Source: Scleromatobacter sp038243995 (GTDB taxonomy: Bacteria > Pseudomonadota > Gammaproteobacteria > Burkholderiales > Burkholderiaceae_C). From it: a stretch of DNA of 64,000 nucleotides. The notes beneath the pieces are model-generated. The model searched no databases and was not told the DNA's origin. It was given only the letters and a program-made list of their open reading frames with translations. The stretch's first letter is position 1. Every line of letters begins with the position of its first letter. Of the stretch, positions 1 through 8,864 are shown in pieces. The position numbers and the translations under genes were made by a program. Where the stretch lies: NCBI GenBank assembly GCA_038243995.1, contig JBBRTV010000025.1:26625-90624 (forward strand). Reading direction: 5' to 3'.

Positions 1-510
1 CTGGAGATCGGGCAGGGCATCGCGCTGCTGTCGCTGGCGCTGTGGAGCCGCGCCCTGGCGCCGGCGCTGCGCGCCCGCGCGCCGCGCCCCGTCGTGACGG
101 CGGCGCTCGGCGCCACCGCCTTCGCACTCGTCACCGGCATGGTGCTGCGCACCTGTCACCACTGGGCCGGCGTCGCATGGAGCGTCGACGCGCTGTTCGC
201 GTCGACACTGACGCAGGCAGCGCTGTCGGTCGTCTGGTCGCTGATCGGCGTAGCGGCCATGCTGGCGGGCCACCGCGGCACGCGCCGCGTGGTGTGGCTG
301 GTCGGCGCCGCGCTGCTGGGCGTCGTCGTGGCCAAGCTGTTCCTGGTCGAACTGGCGGATCGCGGCAGCCTCTATCGCATCGTCTCGTTCATCGTCGTGG
401 GTGCGCTGATGCTGGTCGTCGGCTACTTCGCACCGATGCCGCCTGGCCGCGGCGACGCGCAAGACGCCGACGGCGCCGATGCGCCCGCGACGGCGCCAGG
501 AACGCGATGA
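1..510 (+). CDS. DUF2339 family membrane protein, C-terminal part only
   Basis: Reading frame open from the first base of the window to a TGA at 508-510, so the 5' part lies outside. The visible 169 residues are hydrophobic and contain about four membrane segments separated by short Arg-rich loops, including the stretch LVGAALLGVVVAKLFLVEL. A Lys-Leu-Phe patch followed by a Ser-Leu-Tyr-Arg turn near the C-terminus is typical of the DUF2339 family of large multi-pass inner-membrane proteins. The function of that family is not established. Its stop overlaps the ATG of the following DUF3999 gene (ATGA), a pairing also seen in other proteobacteria, so the two probably act in the same envelope process. 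The family call is from recognition of the C-terminal pattern only. Confidence 0.75.
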   Translation: MEIGQGIALLSLALWSRALAPALRARAPRPVVTAALGATAFALVTGMVLRTCHHWAGVAWSVDALFASTLTQAALSVVWSLIGVAAMLAGHRGTRRVVWLVGAALLGVVVAKLFLVELADRGSLYRIVSFIVVGALMLVVGYFAPMPPGRGDAQDADGADAPATAPGTR

Positions 511-1991
511 CCGCGTCACGTCGTGGATCGCGGGCAGCGGGCCGCGTTGTCGCGAGCCTCGCGCTGGCAGGCGCGCTCGCCAGCGTCCGCGCGGGCGCGC
601 CCGCGGGGCCGCTCACCGATCCGGCGCCGGCGTTCTCCGCGCCGCTGGCGCTGGACGGCCCGGGCCCCTATTACACGCTGAGCCTGCCGCTGGCGCTGCA
701 GTCGGCGGCGAACCGCGCCGACCTGGACGACCTGCAAGTGCGCAATGCCGGCGGCGACCTCATGCCCACCGCCTGGCTGCCCCAGCGCACGGCGACAGCG
801 CAGATCCGGCAGGTCGCCACCACGCTCTACAAGGTGCCGGCGCCGCAGGCGAGCGGCGCTGCGTCCGCCCCGGCGCCGGCGCAGTCGTGGATCGTCGACG
901 CGCACGACTCCGACGCCGGACTGCTGCGTCTCGAACTGACGCTCGCCGCGGGCACGGAAGGCGTCTACACCGTCGACATCGAGGCGAGCGACGACCTGCA
1001 GCGCTGGCGCCCGGTGCAACAGGCCGCGCAGCTGGTGCAGTTGCGTCGGCTCGCGCTACCCGCTTCGTACACGGCCTCGGCAAACGACTGGTTGACGGCG
1101 ACTGACATCGATCTCGGCGGCGTCTCCGCGCGCTATCTCCGCCTCACGACACCGGTCGGCAGGCCCTCGCCCACCCTCGCCTCGGCAACGCTCACGCGCA
1201 CCCGGCGCCAGGTCGCGGAGACCGCGATCGAGTGGAGCGAAGCGATCGCGCCGTCGTCTTGCGCTGCACGGCACTGCGACTACGCGCTGCCGCGCAACGT
1301 GCGGATCGAACAGGTCCAGGTCGTCCTCGCCGACCCCGACACCGTGGGCAAGGTCACTCTGTATGGCGCGGTGGACAGGCCGCTCCCCACGACCCATCGC
1401 CGCCACTTGCTGCACTACCCGCTGCACGTCTTGCGACCGCAGGTGGCGCCCGCCCCGGGGACGGTCGACGCCGTCTCCTGGCAAGCGCTGGCCACCGCCA
1501 ACGTCTACTGGCTGCAGCAGGCGGCCGGCACGCGCGACCTGCGCTCGCCACCGGTCTGGCTCGACGGCGACCGGTGGCCCGCGCTGCGCCTGGAGTCCGG
1601 CGCGCCGATGGCCATGCTGGGCCGCACACCGCCCACGATCCGCATCGGCGCACACCCGCGCACGCTCGTGTTCCTCGCACGCGGCGCGGGGCCGTTCCAC
1701 ATCGAGCGCGCCACGCCCGACGACCTGTCGGCCACGCTGTCGCTCGCCGAGCTGATGCCGGCGCGCGGTGCCGACGACCCGCTGCCGGCCGACACGGCCA
1801 CGCCGCGGCGCGTCCCCGCGACGACGCGGCCTGCGGCGCCGCCGCCCCCTGGCGGTCAGGCCACGAATACGTCGCCGCGCACGGGCGCTCCCTGGCTATG
1901 GGCGGCGCTCCTGGTTGGCCTCGCGCTCATGGGCGGCATGGCGTGGTCGTTGCTGCGCAAGCCGGCGATCGCCCCCGTGGACAAACCTTAG
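507..1991 (+). CDS. DUF3999 family protein
   Basis: 494-residue protein whose ATG at 507 overlaps the stop of the DUF2339 gene by four bases, indicating translational coupling. It begins with an Arg-rich stretch and a hydrophobic signal-like segment (VVASLALAGALASVRAGA). The long body has alternating beta-rich segments, then a Pro/Ala/Thr linker and one C-terminal transmembrane helix around LWAALLVGLALMGGMAWSLL, ending in a short basic tail. This gives a periplasmic domain anchored at its C-terminus. Companionship with DUF2339 and the overall layout match DUF3999; no enzymatic residues are recognised. Its end overlaps the end of the convergent DoxX-like gene by four bases. Confidence 0.75.
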   Translation: MTASRRGSRAAGRVVASLALAGALASVRAGAPAGPLTDPAPAFSAPLALDGPGPYYTLSLPLALQSAANRADLDDLQVRNAGGDLMPTAWLPQRTATAQIRQVATTLYKVPAPQASGAASAPAPAQSWIVDAHDSDAGLLRLELTLAAGTEGVYTVDIEASDDLQRWRPVQQAAQLVQLRRLALPASYTASANDWLTATDIDLGGVSARYLRLTTPVGRPSPTLASATLTRTRRQVAETAIEWSEAIAPSSCAARHCDYALPRNVRIEQVQVVLADPDTVGKVTLYGAVDRPLPTTHRRHLLHYPLHVLRPQVAPAPGTVDAVSWQALATANVYWLQQAAGTRDLRSPPVWLDGDRWPALRLESGAPMAMLGRTPPTIRIGAHPRTLVFLARGAGPFHIERATPDDLSATLSLAELMPARGADDPLPADTATPRRVPATTRPAAPPPPGGQATNTSPRTGAPWLWAALLVGLALMGGMAWSLLRKPAIAPVDKP

Positions 1992-2359
1992 CGCGCGCCC
2001 GGCCACACCAGTCGCCGGCGCCCGAAGAGCAGGCCGTCCAGAGAATAGGCGCCGGGGCCGAGCAGCGCGAGCGCAGCAGCCTGCACGACGGTCAGGCCGC
2101 TGAGCAGCGTGGGCTGCTGGGATACGAACGCGGTATCGAACGCCATGCAAAGTACGCAGGCGGCCGGCGTCGCCAGGCCGAGCATCAACAGCACCGCCAG
2201 CGCGCCGGCCACCGCGAACCACGCGCCGGAAGCGTCGCCGGTGAAGCGGCTCCACGCATCGACCGCGAGCATGGTTGCGACGCAAACCCGGAAGAGGATC
2301 AGGGCGACGCCGGGACCGCTGGCCGGGAAGGTCGAGTAGAGACGCTGCATGCGATCCAT
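1988..2359 (-). CDS. Small DoxX-like membrane protein
   Basis: 123-residue protein with about four hydrophobic segments (for example VALILFRVCVATMLAVDAW and AWFAVAGALAVLLMLGL), the size and layout of the DoxX/DoxD-like family. Members are small four-helix inner-membrane proteins, some linked to redox homeostasis. It converges on the DUF3999 gene with a four-base overlap and is divergent from the large sensor kinase (103 bp between starts), so it could share a promoter region with the two-component system. The DoxX-like assignment rests on length and hydropathy rather than a diagnostic motif; hypothetical membrane protein is the cautious alternative. Confidence 0.55.
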   Translation of the reverse strand: MDRMQRLYSTFPASGPGVALILFRVCVATMLAVDAWSRFTGDASGAWFAVAGALAVLLMLGLATPAACVLCMAFDTAFVSQQPTLLSGLTVVQAAALALLGPGAYSLDGLLFGRRRLVWPGAR

Positions 2360-2462
2360 GCTAGTGCGCGGCCGCCCCGGGCGAAACCCGCAGGACGGTG
2401 ACTCGGGGATTACCCGAAAGAGTCCCTCGGACGGCCGGGGATCTCGTTAAAGTCAGCGCTCC

Positions 2463-5400
2463 ATGACAATGATCGCCATGGCTCCGGTGACCGCACGTCG
2501 ACGACAGAGAACCTTTGCACGAATCCCTCGAACCCACGTCGATCCCGTCAGCGCCGTGGAACATGGGGCGGATCCCGGGATCTACCTTTCGCGGGCCCGC
2601 TGGATTCATTCCCAGGTTCTGATTCGCTGGATCTTGCTGCTCTGCATGGTCCTCCCGCTCGCGCGCTCGGCCGTCGCCATGGACGCCACCCTGGCGCTGG
2701 CCGACCTGCACCGGACCCGCTGGACGACGCGCGAAGGCGCGCCGGCCGACGTGAGCGCCCTGGCGCAGACGCCCGACGGCGCACTCTGGATCGCCGCCAG
2801 CACCGGACTGGTTCGTTTCGACGGCGTCCGCTTCGAGCATTTCAGCGCGCACGCGGGCGAGGCCTCGCTGTCCGAAGACCTGTCGGCGCTGTTCGCCCCG
2901 CCCGGCGGCGAACTCTGGATCGGCGCCCGGCTGGGCGGCGTCCATCGCCTGAAGGACGGCCGTCTCACCAGCTACGGCACGCACGACGGCCTGCCGACCA
3001 ATACCGTCCTGGCCTTCGCGCAGCGGCCCGGCGGCAGCTTCTGGGTCGGCACGACGAACGGGCTCTACGAGCTCGTCGGCGCACGCTGGAACCGGGTCGG
3101 GCTGGAGCGCGGGTTGCCCGCGACCTACATCTCCTCGCTGCGCGTCGACGCGCAAGGCACGCTGTGGGTCACCGGCCTCGAAGGCAGCTTCGCGCTGGCC
3201 GCCGGCGCACAGGCCTTCGACACGAAGGCGGTCGGAGCGGCCGGCCTCGGCCTGCTCGCGCCCGGCCCGGGCGGCACGCTCTGGTTGTCGAACAAGCTCC
3301 TCGGCCTGACGGCGCTCGGCACGCAGGAACGGCCGATCGACGCCCACGACCTCGGCGACCGGATCAGCAACAACACTGCCTTCATGTTCGATCGGGACGG
3401 CGGCCTGTGGGTCTCCCTCGAGAGCGGGCTCGCGCGCGTTCCGATGGGCGGGCGGCTGCTGGGGCCCGGGCGCGCGCAGGCGCTGCGCGACGTCCAGCAC
3501 CTCCCCCCGGCCAGCGGCGGCGCCGCGGGCCGGGTCTGGGCGATGCTCGAAGACCGGGAAGGCAACCTGTGGTTCGGCACCAACGACGGCCTCGAGCGAC
3601 TGCGCAGCGTGAAGATGCGGCCAGCGACCCGGCAGTTCGGTGCGCTGGCGGGAGCCGCCCTGGCCGTCACGCGGGCGGGCGAGGTCTGGGCCGCGAACGA
3701 GGCTGGCGACCAGATCCGCCTCGCGCCGGGGCCGATGCGCCAGCCTCACGGGGACGACGGCCCGGGCGTGGCGACCTACGCGATCACCGACGACGGAACG
3801 CGCTGGATCGGCGGCGTGAGCGCGCTCGTCGGGCAGGGTGCGTGCGGCGCGGGCCGGGATGCGGGACGAGATGCCTCGGCGGGATCGCCCTGCGTCGCCG
3901 CCACGCCCACACGTACCGCCGCACCGCGCGCTGGAACCGTCGTGCAGGCGATCGCGGGCGACCGCTCCGGCGCGCTGTGGGTATCGCTGGTCCGGGGCGG
4001 ACTCTATCTTCTGCGCGACGGTGAGTGGACACTGCACGGCGACGTCGACGGACTGCCGGAAGGCGCCGCTATGTGCCTGCAGCTCGCCGACGACGGACGG
4101 CTCTGGGCCGGCTACACCGGCGATCGCCTCGCGGTGGTCGCGGGCCGCCGGACCCGCATGCTGGGTACGGCGGACGGTCTGCGCGTCGGCGCGGTGCTCG
4201 CCGTGAGCGTGCACGGCGAGCGCGCCTGGGTCGGCGGCACGGGCGCGCTCCAGCTGTTCCAGGACGGCCGCTTCTGGAGCGTGGCGCGCCTCGACGGATC
4301 CGACGTGACCGGCGTCTCCGGCATCGTGCAGACGGCCGAGGGCGAGCTGTGGATCAACGGCGCGACGGGCGTCACGCGCATCGCCGCCGGGGATGTCGCC
4401 GCGTTCGTGCGCAACCCGCGGCAGCGCGTGCGCACCGAGACCTTCGACTTCGAGGACGGCCTCGACGGCATCGCACCGCAACTGCGCCCGCTGCCGTCGG
4501 CCGTCGCCGGCGCCGACGGTCGGCTCTGGTTCGCGACCAGCAAGAGCGTCTACTGGGTCGACCCGCATCGCATTCCGCGCAACCCGGTGGCGCCGACGGT
4601 GCGGATCCTGTCGTTGCGGGCCGACGGGCACGACCGGGCGCCCGCCCCGCACCTTGCGCTGCCGGAACGCACCGCCAACTTCGCGTTCGACTACACGGCG
4701 TTCAGCCTGACGATGCCGGAGCGAGTGCACTTCCGCTACCGGCTCGAAGGCGTCGACGCCGCCTGGCAGGACGCCGGAACGCGCCGCCAGGCGTACTACA
4801 CGAACATCCCGCCCGGCCACTATCGATTCCACGTGGTCGCGGCCAACGAGGACGGCCTCTGGAACGAGGCGGGCGATGCGGTCGATCTCGTCATCCCGCC
4901 GTCGTTCTGGCAGACCGCCTGGTTCTACGCGCTCTGCGTGCTGGCCGCCGGGGCGCTGCTCTGGAGCATGTGGACGCTGCGGCTGCGCCAGCTCGCGGCC
5001 CGCATGGCCGGCGAGCTGGACGCCCGGCTGCAGGAGCGCGAACGCATCGCGCGCGAGCTGCACGACACCCTACTGCAGAGCACGCAAGGCCTGATCCTCA
5101 ACTTCCAGGGCCTCGCGCTGCAGTTGCCGACCGCCAGCCCGATGCGCGAGAAGATGGAGAAGACGCTCGATCGCGCCGACCTGATTCTGGGCGAAGCGCG
5201 CGAACGCGTGCTCGACCTGCGCTCGTCAGGTGCGCCGGACCTGGCACTGCCCGAGGCGATCGCGCAGGCCGCGACCGCACTCGCGATCGACGATGCGGTG
5301 GTCTTCGCCACCCTCGTCGAGGGAACGCCCCGGCCGCTGGTTCGCGCGGTGCTGGTCGAGACGACCCGCATCGTGCGCGAGGCGCTCGCCAACGCGTTCG

Positions 5401-5729
5401 CGCACGCGCAGGCGACGGCCATCGAGGCCCAGATCCTCTACGGCGCGACGACGCTGCGGATCCGGATTCGCGACAACGGCAGAGGCATCGGCGCGGACGT
5501 GCTCGCCGCCGGCGCGCGCCCGGGCCACTGGGGCCTGGTCGGCATGCGCGAACGCGCCCGGCGCATGGGCGCGCAGTTGGACCTGTGGAGCCGCGCGGGC
5601 GCCGGAACGGAAGTCGAACTGAGCGTTCCCGCCGCGATCGCCTACTTGCGGGAACGGCGCGCCACGCCCTGGCGGCGCCTGGCCGCGCGCCTGCGCGCCT
5701 TTGCACCAGATGGAGAAGCCCATGACTGA
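2463..5729 (+). CDS. Sensor histidine kinase with two-component propeller and Y_Y_Y sensor domains
   Basis: Up to 1088 residues. After an N-terminal hydrophobic segment (VLIRWILLLCMVLPLARS, about residues 54-71) come repeated blades of the regulator-propeller type, marked by recurring Gly-x-Leu-Trp-(I/F/V)-Gly motifs through about residue 690. A Y_Y_Y-like domain follows at about 738-815, then a membrane helix at about 818-840. The cytoplasmic part has a HisKA_3 dimerisation domain with phospho-acceptor His867 in ARELHDTLLQS. The HATPase domain has an N-box Asn near 977, a G1 box starting at Asp1004 (RDNGRGIG) and a GLVGMRERA G2 box. This is a periplasmic ligand sensor of the NarX/LiaS kinase family. 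It overlaps the response regulator gene by eight bases. The start is uncertain: ATG 2463 adds about 50 residues before the signal segment, and internal starts near 2556 or 2646 are possible. The ligand is unknown. Confidence 0.9.
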   Translation: MTMIAMAPVTARRRQRTFARIPRTHVDPVSAVEHGADPGIYLSRARWIHSQVLIRWILLLCMVLPLARSAVAMDATLALADLHRTRWTTREGAPADVSALAQTPDGALWIAASTGLVRFDGVRFEHFSAHAGEASLSEDLSALFAPPGGELWIGARLGGVHRLKDGRLTSYGTHDGLPTNTVLAFAQRPGGSFWVGTTNGLYELVGARWNRVGLERGLPATYISSLRVDAQGTLWVTGLEGSFALAAGAQAFDTKAVGAAGLGLLAPGPGGTLWLSNKLLGLTALGTQERPIDAHDLGDRISNNTAFMFDRDGGLWVSLESGLARVPMGGRLLGPGRAQALRDVQHLPPASGGAAGRVWAMLEDREGNLWFGTNDGLERLRSVKMRPATRQFGALAGAALAVTRAGEVWAANEAGDQIRLAPGPMRQPHGDDGPGVATYAITDDGTRWIGGVSALVGQGACGAGRDAGRDASAGSPCVAATPTRTAAPRAGTVVQAIAGDRSGALWVSLVRGGLYLLRDGEWTLHGDVDGLPEGAAMCLQLADDGRLWAGYTGDRLAVVAGRRTRMLGTADGLRVGAVLAVSVHGERAWVGGTGALQLFQDGRFWSVARLDGSDVTGVSGIVQTAEGELWINGATGVTRIAAGDVAAFVRNPRQRVRTETFDFEDGLDGIAPQLRPLPSAVAGADGRLWFATSKSVYWVDPHRIPRNPVAPTVRILSLRADGHDRAPAPHLALPERTANFAFDYTAFSLTMPERVHFRYRLEGVDAAWQDAGTRRQAYYTNIPPGHYRFHVVAANEDGLWNEAGDAVDLVIPPSFWQTAWFYALCVLAAGALLWSMWTLRLRQLAARMAGELDARLQERERIARELHDTLLQSTQGLILNFQGLALQLPTASPMREKMEKTLDRADLILGEARERVLDLRSSGAPDLALPEAIAQAATALAIDDAVVFATLVEGTPRPLVRAVLVETTRIVREALANAFAHAQATAIEAQILYGATTLRIRIRDNGRGIGADVLAAGARPGHWGLVGMRERARRMGAQLDLWSRAGAGTEVELSVPAAIAYLRERRATPWRRLAARLRAFAPDGEAHD

Positions 5730-6369
5730 CTCACCGCGCGACGTCGACACGCCGCGCCCGCCGCCCGGGATCCGATTGATGATCGTCGACGACCACCCGA
5801 TCATGCGCGAGGGCATCGCGTCCGTCGTCGAGGCCGAGCCCGATATCCGCGTGGTCGGGCAGGCAGGTAACGGGCACGAAGCCATCGAGCGCTTCGGCGA
5901 GTGTCTGCCCGACGTCACGCTGATGGATCTGCAGATGCCCGAGCTCGGTGGCGTCGACGCGATCATCGGCATCCGCCGACAATGGCCTGCAGCCCGCATC
6001 GTTGTGCTGACGACGTTCAAGGGCGATGTGCAGGCGCTGCGGGCGATGAAGGCCGGCGCTTGCGGATTCCTGGCGAAGGAGATGATCCGCAAGGGCGTCA
6101 TCGACGCGATCCGGGCGGCCCATGCGGACCGGCTCCAGGCATCGACCGCTGCCGCTGCCGACACCGTGCCGTACCCGCTGTCGGCGCGCGAGCTGGAAGT
6201 GCTGGCTCAAGTCGCCAGGGGCGGCCACAACCGCGAGATCGGCGAGCGCCTGGGCGTGTCCGAGGACACGATCAAGGCGCACATGAAGAACATCATGTCC
6301 AAGCTCGACGCGAAGGATCGCACCCACGCGGTGACGATCGCGCTGCGGCGAGGGGTGCTGGATCTCTAG
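5722..6369 (+). CDS. NarL/FixJ-type response regulator
   Basis: 215-residue regulator. The receiver domain (about residues 18-135) has the acidic pair Asp23-Asp24, phospho-acceptor Asp69 (TLMDLQMPELGG), the Thr of LTTF and the Lys of FLAKE. A LuxR-type helix-turn-helix follows at about 147-210 (LSARELEVLAQVARGGHNRE then VSEDTIKAHMKNIMSKL). The start was placed at ATG 5722 because GGAGAAG sits seven bases upstream; ATG 5710 and TTG 5701 lie in the same frame. Overlap with the kinase gene makes it the cognate partner. It presumably activates target genes on phosphorylation by the HisKA_3 kinase; targets are not visible here. Confidence 0.93.
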   Translation: MTDSPRDVDTPRPPPGIRLMIVDDHPIMREGIASVVEAEPDIRVVGQAGNGHEAIERFGECLPDVTLMDLQMPELGGVDAIIGIRRQWPAARIVVLTTFKGDVQALRAMKAGACGFLAKEMIRKGVIDAIRAAHADRLQASTAAAADTVPYPLSARELEVLAQVARGGHNREIGERLGVSEDTIKAHMKNIMSKLDAKDRTHAVTIALRRGVLDL

Positions 6370-6391
6370 GCCGGCGCCTTCGCGAAAGCGA

Positions 6392-6706
6392 CTATCCCTT
6401 GAAGGTGCGGTTGCCGCGCACGATGGGCTTGCCCGTGGTGGCTGTCGTGGTCAACGTGTCGCGGTCGAGCTTGTTGACGGTCTTGCCGCCCACGTCGGTG
6501 GTCTCGTAGGCGAACGACACGGTGTCGCCCTTGAACGCCCACTTCTGCGCGCCCGGCGCGACGAACGTGTAGTCGACACCGCCGACAGTGAGCACGTGCG
6601 AATGCAGCGCGTTGGCGTTACCGCCGCGGCCCGACGTGCGGCTCGGCTCGCTCAGGAACACCTTGTAGTCGGCAGCCTTGCCGTTGTCGATATTGGACTT
6701 GGTCAT
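6392..6706 (-). CDS. Small hypothetical protein (104 aa)
   Basis: The reading frame starts with ATG at 6706, preceded by GAGAAG at a good distance, and ends in TAG 22 bp from the stop of the convergent response regulator. The protein is polar, rich in Lys, Thr and Gly, has no membrane segment or signal peptide, and contains a short beta-rich core (HVLTVGGVDYTFVAPGAQKW, then FKGDTVSFAYETT). I do not recognise the family. The clean ribosome binding site and non-Arg-rich composition, unlike shadow frames in this GC-rich DNA, argue that it is real. About 220 bp upstream of the start hold no other gene. Confidence 0.6.
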   Translation of the reverse strand: MTKSNIDNGKAADYKVFLSEPSRTSGRGGNANALHSHVLTVGGVDYTFVAPGAQKWAFKGDTVSFAYETTDVGGKTVNKLDRDTLTTTATTGKPIVRGNRTFKG

Positions 6707-6927
6707 GGTTCTTCTCGTTGCAGTATCTGAGGGGGTGGCCGGCGCCCGAGGACGCCGACGAAGGGAGATCGCCGCAGCGCCTGCCTTTGGCGTGCGCCCG
6801 TCCCGCCGGCGTTCGAACCGTCGCGGCGGCTCGAAAGGGGCGAGGCATCGGCCGTGCCCGGCAGGGGCCGGGCGGCTGTGCTTCACCGGGAAGTGTAGCC
6901 AGCCGGCGCGCGGTCGGGTTTCGCCGC

Positions 6928-7812
6928 CTACGTGAGTGCCATTCTCCGGGACAGGTGACCGAACACGGCCGACACCCTTCTGAGGTGCCTCGAATCGGGA
7001 TGCGCCAGAAGCCACAGCTCGGTCTGAGACTCGTCGAGCGGCGGGGTCAACGCGCGCAGCCCCGTGTGCGGCCGGGCGAGGAACAACGGCAGCAACCCGA
7101 CCCCCAGGCCCTGCGAGACCAGTTCCAACACGGTGAGGATGCTGTTGACTCTGTAGGTCGGCGACACCTTTGGAAAGTGCTTCTTGCGCCACAGCACGGT
7201 CGGATGCTCGGGCAAGGCGTCATCCGGGGCGATCCAGTCGACAGTGGCCAACTTCGATTCGTCGAAGCGCCGTACCGGCCCGCTCTTTGCCGCGTAGAGC
7301 GCCACGCGGATCGGCCCGACGTGCTTGCCCACCAGGTGCTGGGGAGGCCGCTTGGTGGCGCGCACCGCGATGTCGGCGTCGCGCCGGGTGAGGCTGGCGA
7401 GCTCATTGCCCGCGTGCAATTCATAGGAAAGCAGCGGATGCAAGGCGTGCAACTCCTGGAGTGCCGGCGCGACCAGACCATGCAGGATGGTGTCGGTGGT
7501 CGTGATGCGCACGGTGCCCGACACCCGTTCGGGCTCGAGTTGCGCGGCCGACCGTGCGGACTCCAGATGGGCCTCCATCTGCTCGGCATGGCCGGCAAGA
7601 ACCTGCGCCTGCTCCGATGGCAGGTACCCGGCACGCGATCTCTCGAACAAGACTTGCCCCAGACCACGTTCGATGCGCTGGATCGACCGAAACACCGTGG
7701 AAGGGTCCACGCCCAACCGTTCTCCGGCAGCGGCCAGGGTGCCTGATCGCGCCAGCGCAAGCACGACCTCCAGGTCGGAAGCATCGAGTCTGTATTGCGC
7801 GCGCGCAATCAT
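6928..7812 (-). CDS. LysR-family transcriptional regulator
   Basis: 294 residues. The N-terminal winged helix-turn-helix (about residues 10-70) contains the LysR signature LARSGTLAAAGERLGVDPST followed by RSIQRIERGLGQVLFER. An effector-binding domain covers the rest, with TVRITTTDTILHGLVAPAL at its start. It is divergent from the doxX remnant/GST pair; the 78 bp between them contain a T-N11-A inverted repeat (7836-7851), so autoregulation and control of the GST are likely. LysR-DoxX-GST groups are commonly electrophile or quinone responsive, but the effector here is not known. Confidence 0.9.
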   Translation of the reverse strand: MIARAQYRLDASDLEVVLALARSGTLAAAGERLGVDPSTVFRSIQRIERGLGQVLFERSRAGYLPSEQAQVLAGHAEQMEAHLESARSAAQLEPERVSGTVRITTTDTILHGLVAPALQELHALHPLLSYELHAGNELASLTRRDADIAVRATKRPPQHLVGKHVGPIRVALYAAKSGPVRRFDESKLATVDWIAPDDALPEHPTVLWRKKHFPKVSPTYRVNSILTVLELVSQGLGVGLLPLFLARPHTGLRALTPPLDESQTELWLLAHPDSRHLRRVSAVFGHLSRRMALT

Positions 7813-7835
7813 GCTTTGTCTTGCTGCCTATTTTC

Positions 7836-7851
7836 ATTGCGAATCGGCAAT
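7836..7851. promoter_or_regulatory. Candidate LysR operator (T-N11-A palindrome)
   Basis: ATTGC-N6-GCAAT is a perfect 5-bp-arm inverted repeat containing the T-N11-A core expected of LysR-type regulators. It lies between the divergent LysR gene and the doxX remnant/GST, 24 bp from the regulator start and 40 bp from the doxX remnant start. Binding is inferred, not shown. Confidence 0.6.
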
Positions 7852-7890
7852 CCTAGACTTCTTCCACTTTCAATTCAATGGAGAACTGCA

Positions 7891-8046
7891 ATGCTCTCGA
7901 GAAACACCAACGACGCCAATGACTGGGGCGTCGCCCTGCTCAGGATCGGCCTGGGCCTGATGTGGGTGGCCCACGTCGCGAATGGCGCGCCGATCCTACG
8001 GCGCAGCAATTGGCTCGGACCAGCTCGACTGCGGACAGCGTCATGA
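7891..8046 (+). pseudogene. Truncated doxX remnant
   Basis: ATG at 7891 follows GGAGAA and opens a frame whose first 29 or so residues (DWGVALLRIGLGLMWVAHV) look like the N-terminus of a DoxX-family membrane protein. After the first helix the frame continues into unrelated sequence and stops at 52 codons, whereas DoxX proteins normally have about 130-150 residues and four helices. Its TGA overlaps the ATG of the GST gene (ATGA). The simplest reading is an internal deletion that removed most of doxX and joined its start to the leader of the next gene. The stub may still be translated as a short leader for the GST. Confidence 0.6.
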
Positions 8047-8720
8047 GCTCGCGACTCACCCTGGTCAGTCACCCGCTGTGCCCGTACGTCCAACGCGCCG
8101 CCATCGTGCTGGCGGAGAAGGGAGTTTCATTCGAACGGCGCGACGTCGACCTGAAGAACAAGCCGCCATGGTTCCTCGCGCTATCGCCGCTGGGCAAGAC
8201 GCCCGTGCTGCAGGTGGGGAATGACGCCATCTTCGAGTCGGCCGTGATCTGCGAATTCCTGGATGAGACACACGAACCTCGGTTGCATCCCGAATCCGCC
8301 CTGGAGCGAGCACGTCACCGGTCCTGGATGGAGTTCGGCTCGGCCGTCCTGAACGCCATCGGCGCGTTCTACAACGCCCCCGATGGCAGCGCGCTGTCCG
8401 CGAAGGTGCGCGACATCCGTGCCCGCTTCGAGCGCATCGAGGAGGTACTGGGTGCCGGGCCGTACTTCTGCGGAGAGCGGTTCAGCATCGTGGACGCCGT
8501 GTTCGGGCCAGTCTTCAGATACTTCGACGTATTCGATGAGATCTCGGACTTCGGCTTCTTCCGCGATCTTCCCAAAGTCACCGCATGGCGCACGCGACTG
8601 GCCGAAAGGGATTCGGTCCGCAGCGCCGTGCGGCCGGACTATCCGGCGCTGCTGGCTCAGTTCATCCGCGATCGCGGCTCCGAATTGTCCAGACGTGCGG
8701 CAATGCCCTCGACAGGCTGA
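8043..8720 (+). CDS. Glutathione S-transferase family protein
   Basis: 225 residues. An N-terminal thioredoxin-like domain (about 1-78) carries the omega-like active-site region HPLCPYVQRA with Cys at the N-terminal end of helix 1, the cis-Pro loop GKTPVLQVG and the glutathione-binding ESAVICEFL (Glu-Ser). An all-alpha C-terminal domain includes the N-capping box region FSIVDAVFGPVFRY. It probably conjugates or deglutathionylates small electrophiles in the cytoplasm. The start at ATG 8043 overlaps the stop of the doxX remnant; in-frame upstream starts would add unrelated residues. Expression is likely under the divergent LysR regulator. Confidence 0.9.
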   Translation: MSSRLTLVSHPLCPYVQRAAIVLAEKGVSFERRDVDLKNKPPWFLALSPLGKTPVLQVGNDAIFESAVICEFLDETHEPRLHPESALERARHRSWMEFGSAVLNAIGAFYNAPDGSALSAKVRDIRARFERIEEVLGAGPYFCGERFSIVDAVFGPVFRYFDVFDEISDFGFFRDLPKVTAWRTRLAERDSVRSAVRPDYPALLAQFIRDRGSELSRRAAMPSTG

Positions 8721-8864
8721 AGTTCGCCAGGTCGAGACTGCAGGCCCGCATGGTCTCTCGGCCTCGGTTCGACAAGGTCTCCGTCGTTGGCCGTGCGCCA
8801 AGCCCGAGATGGCGTCAACGGCCCGGTCGATCGCGGAGTGCGACTGGCTCGCGAAATATCCAGG

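Noticed and set aside
2361..5063. A 900-codon open frame antisense to the sensor kinase
   Set aside because: Arg/Gly/Val-rich composition, no ribosome binding site, no recognisable motif; an artefact of high-GC third positions opposite a real gene.
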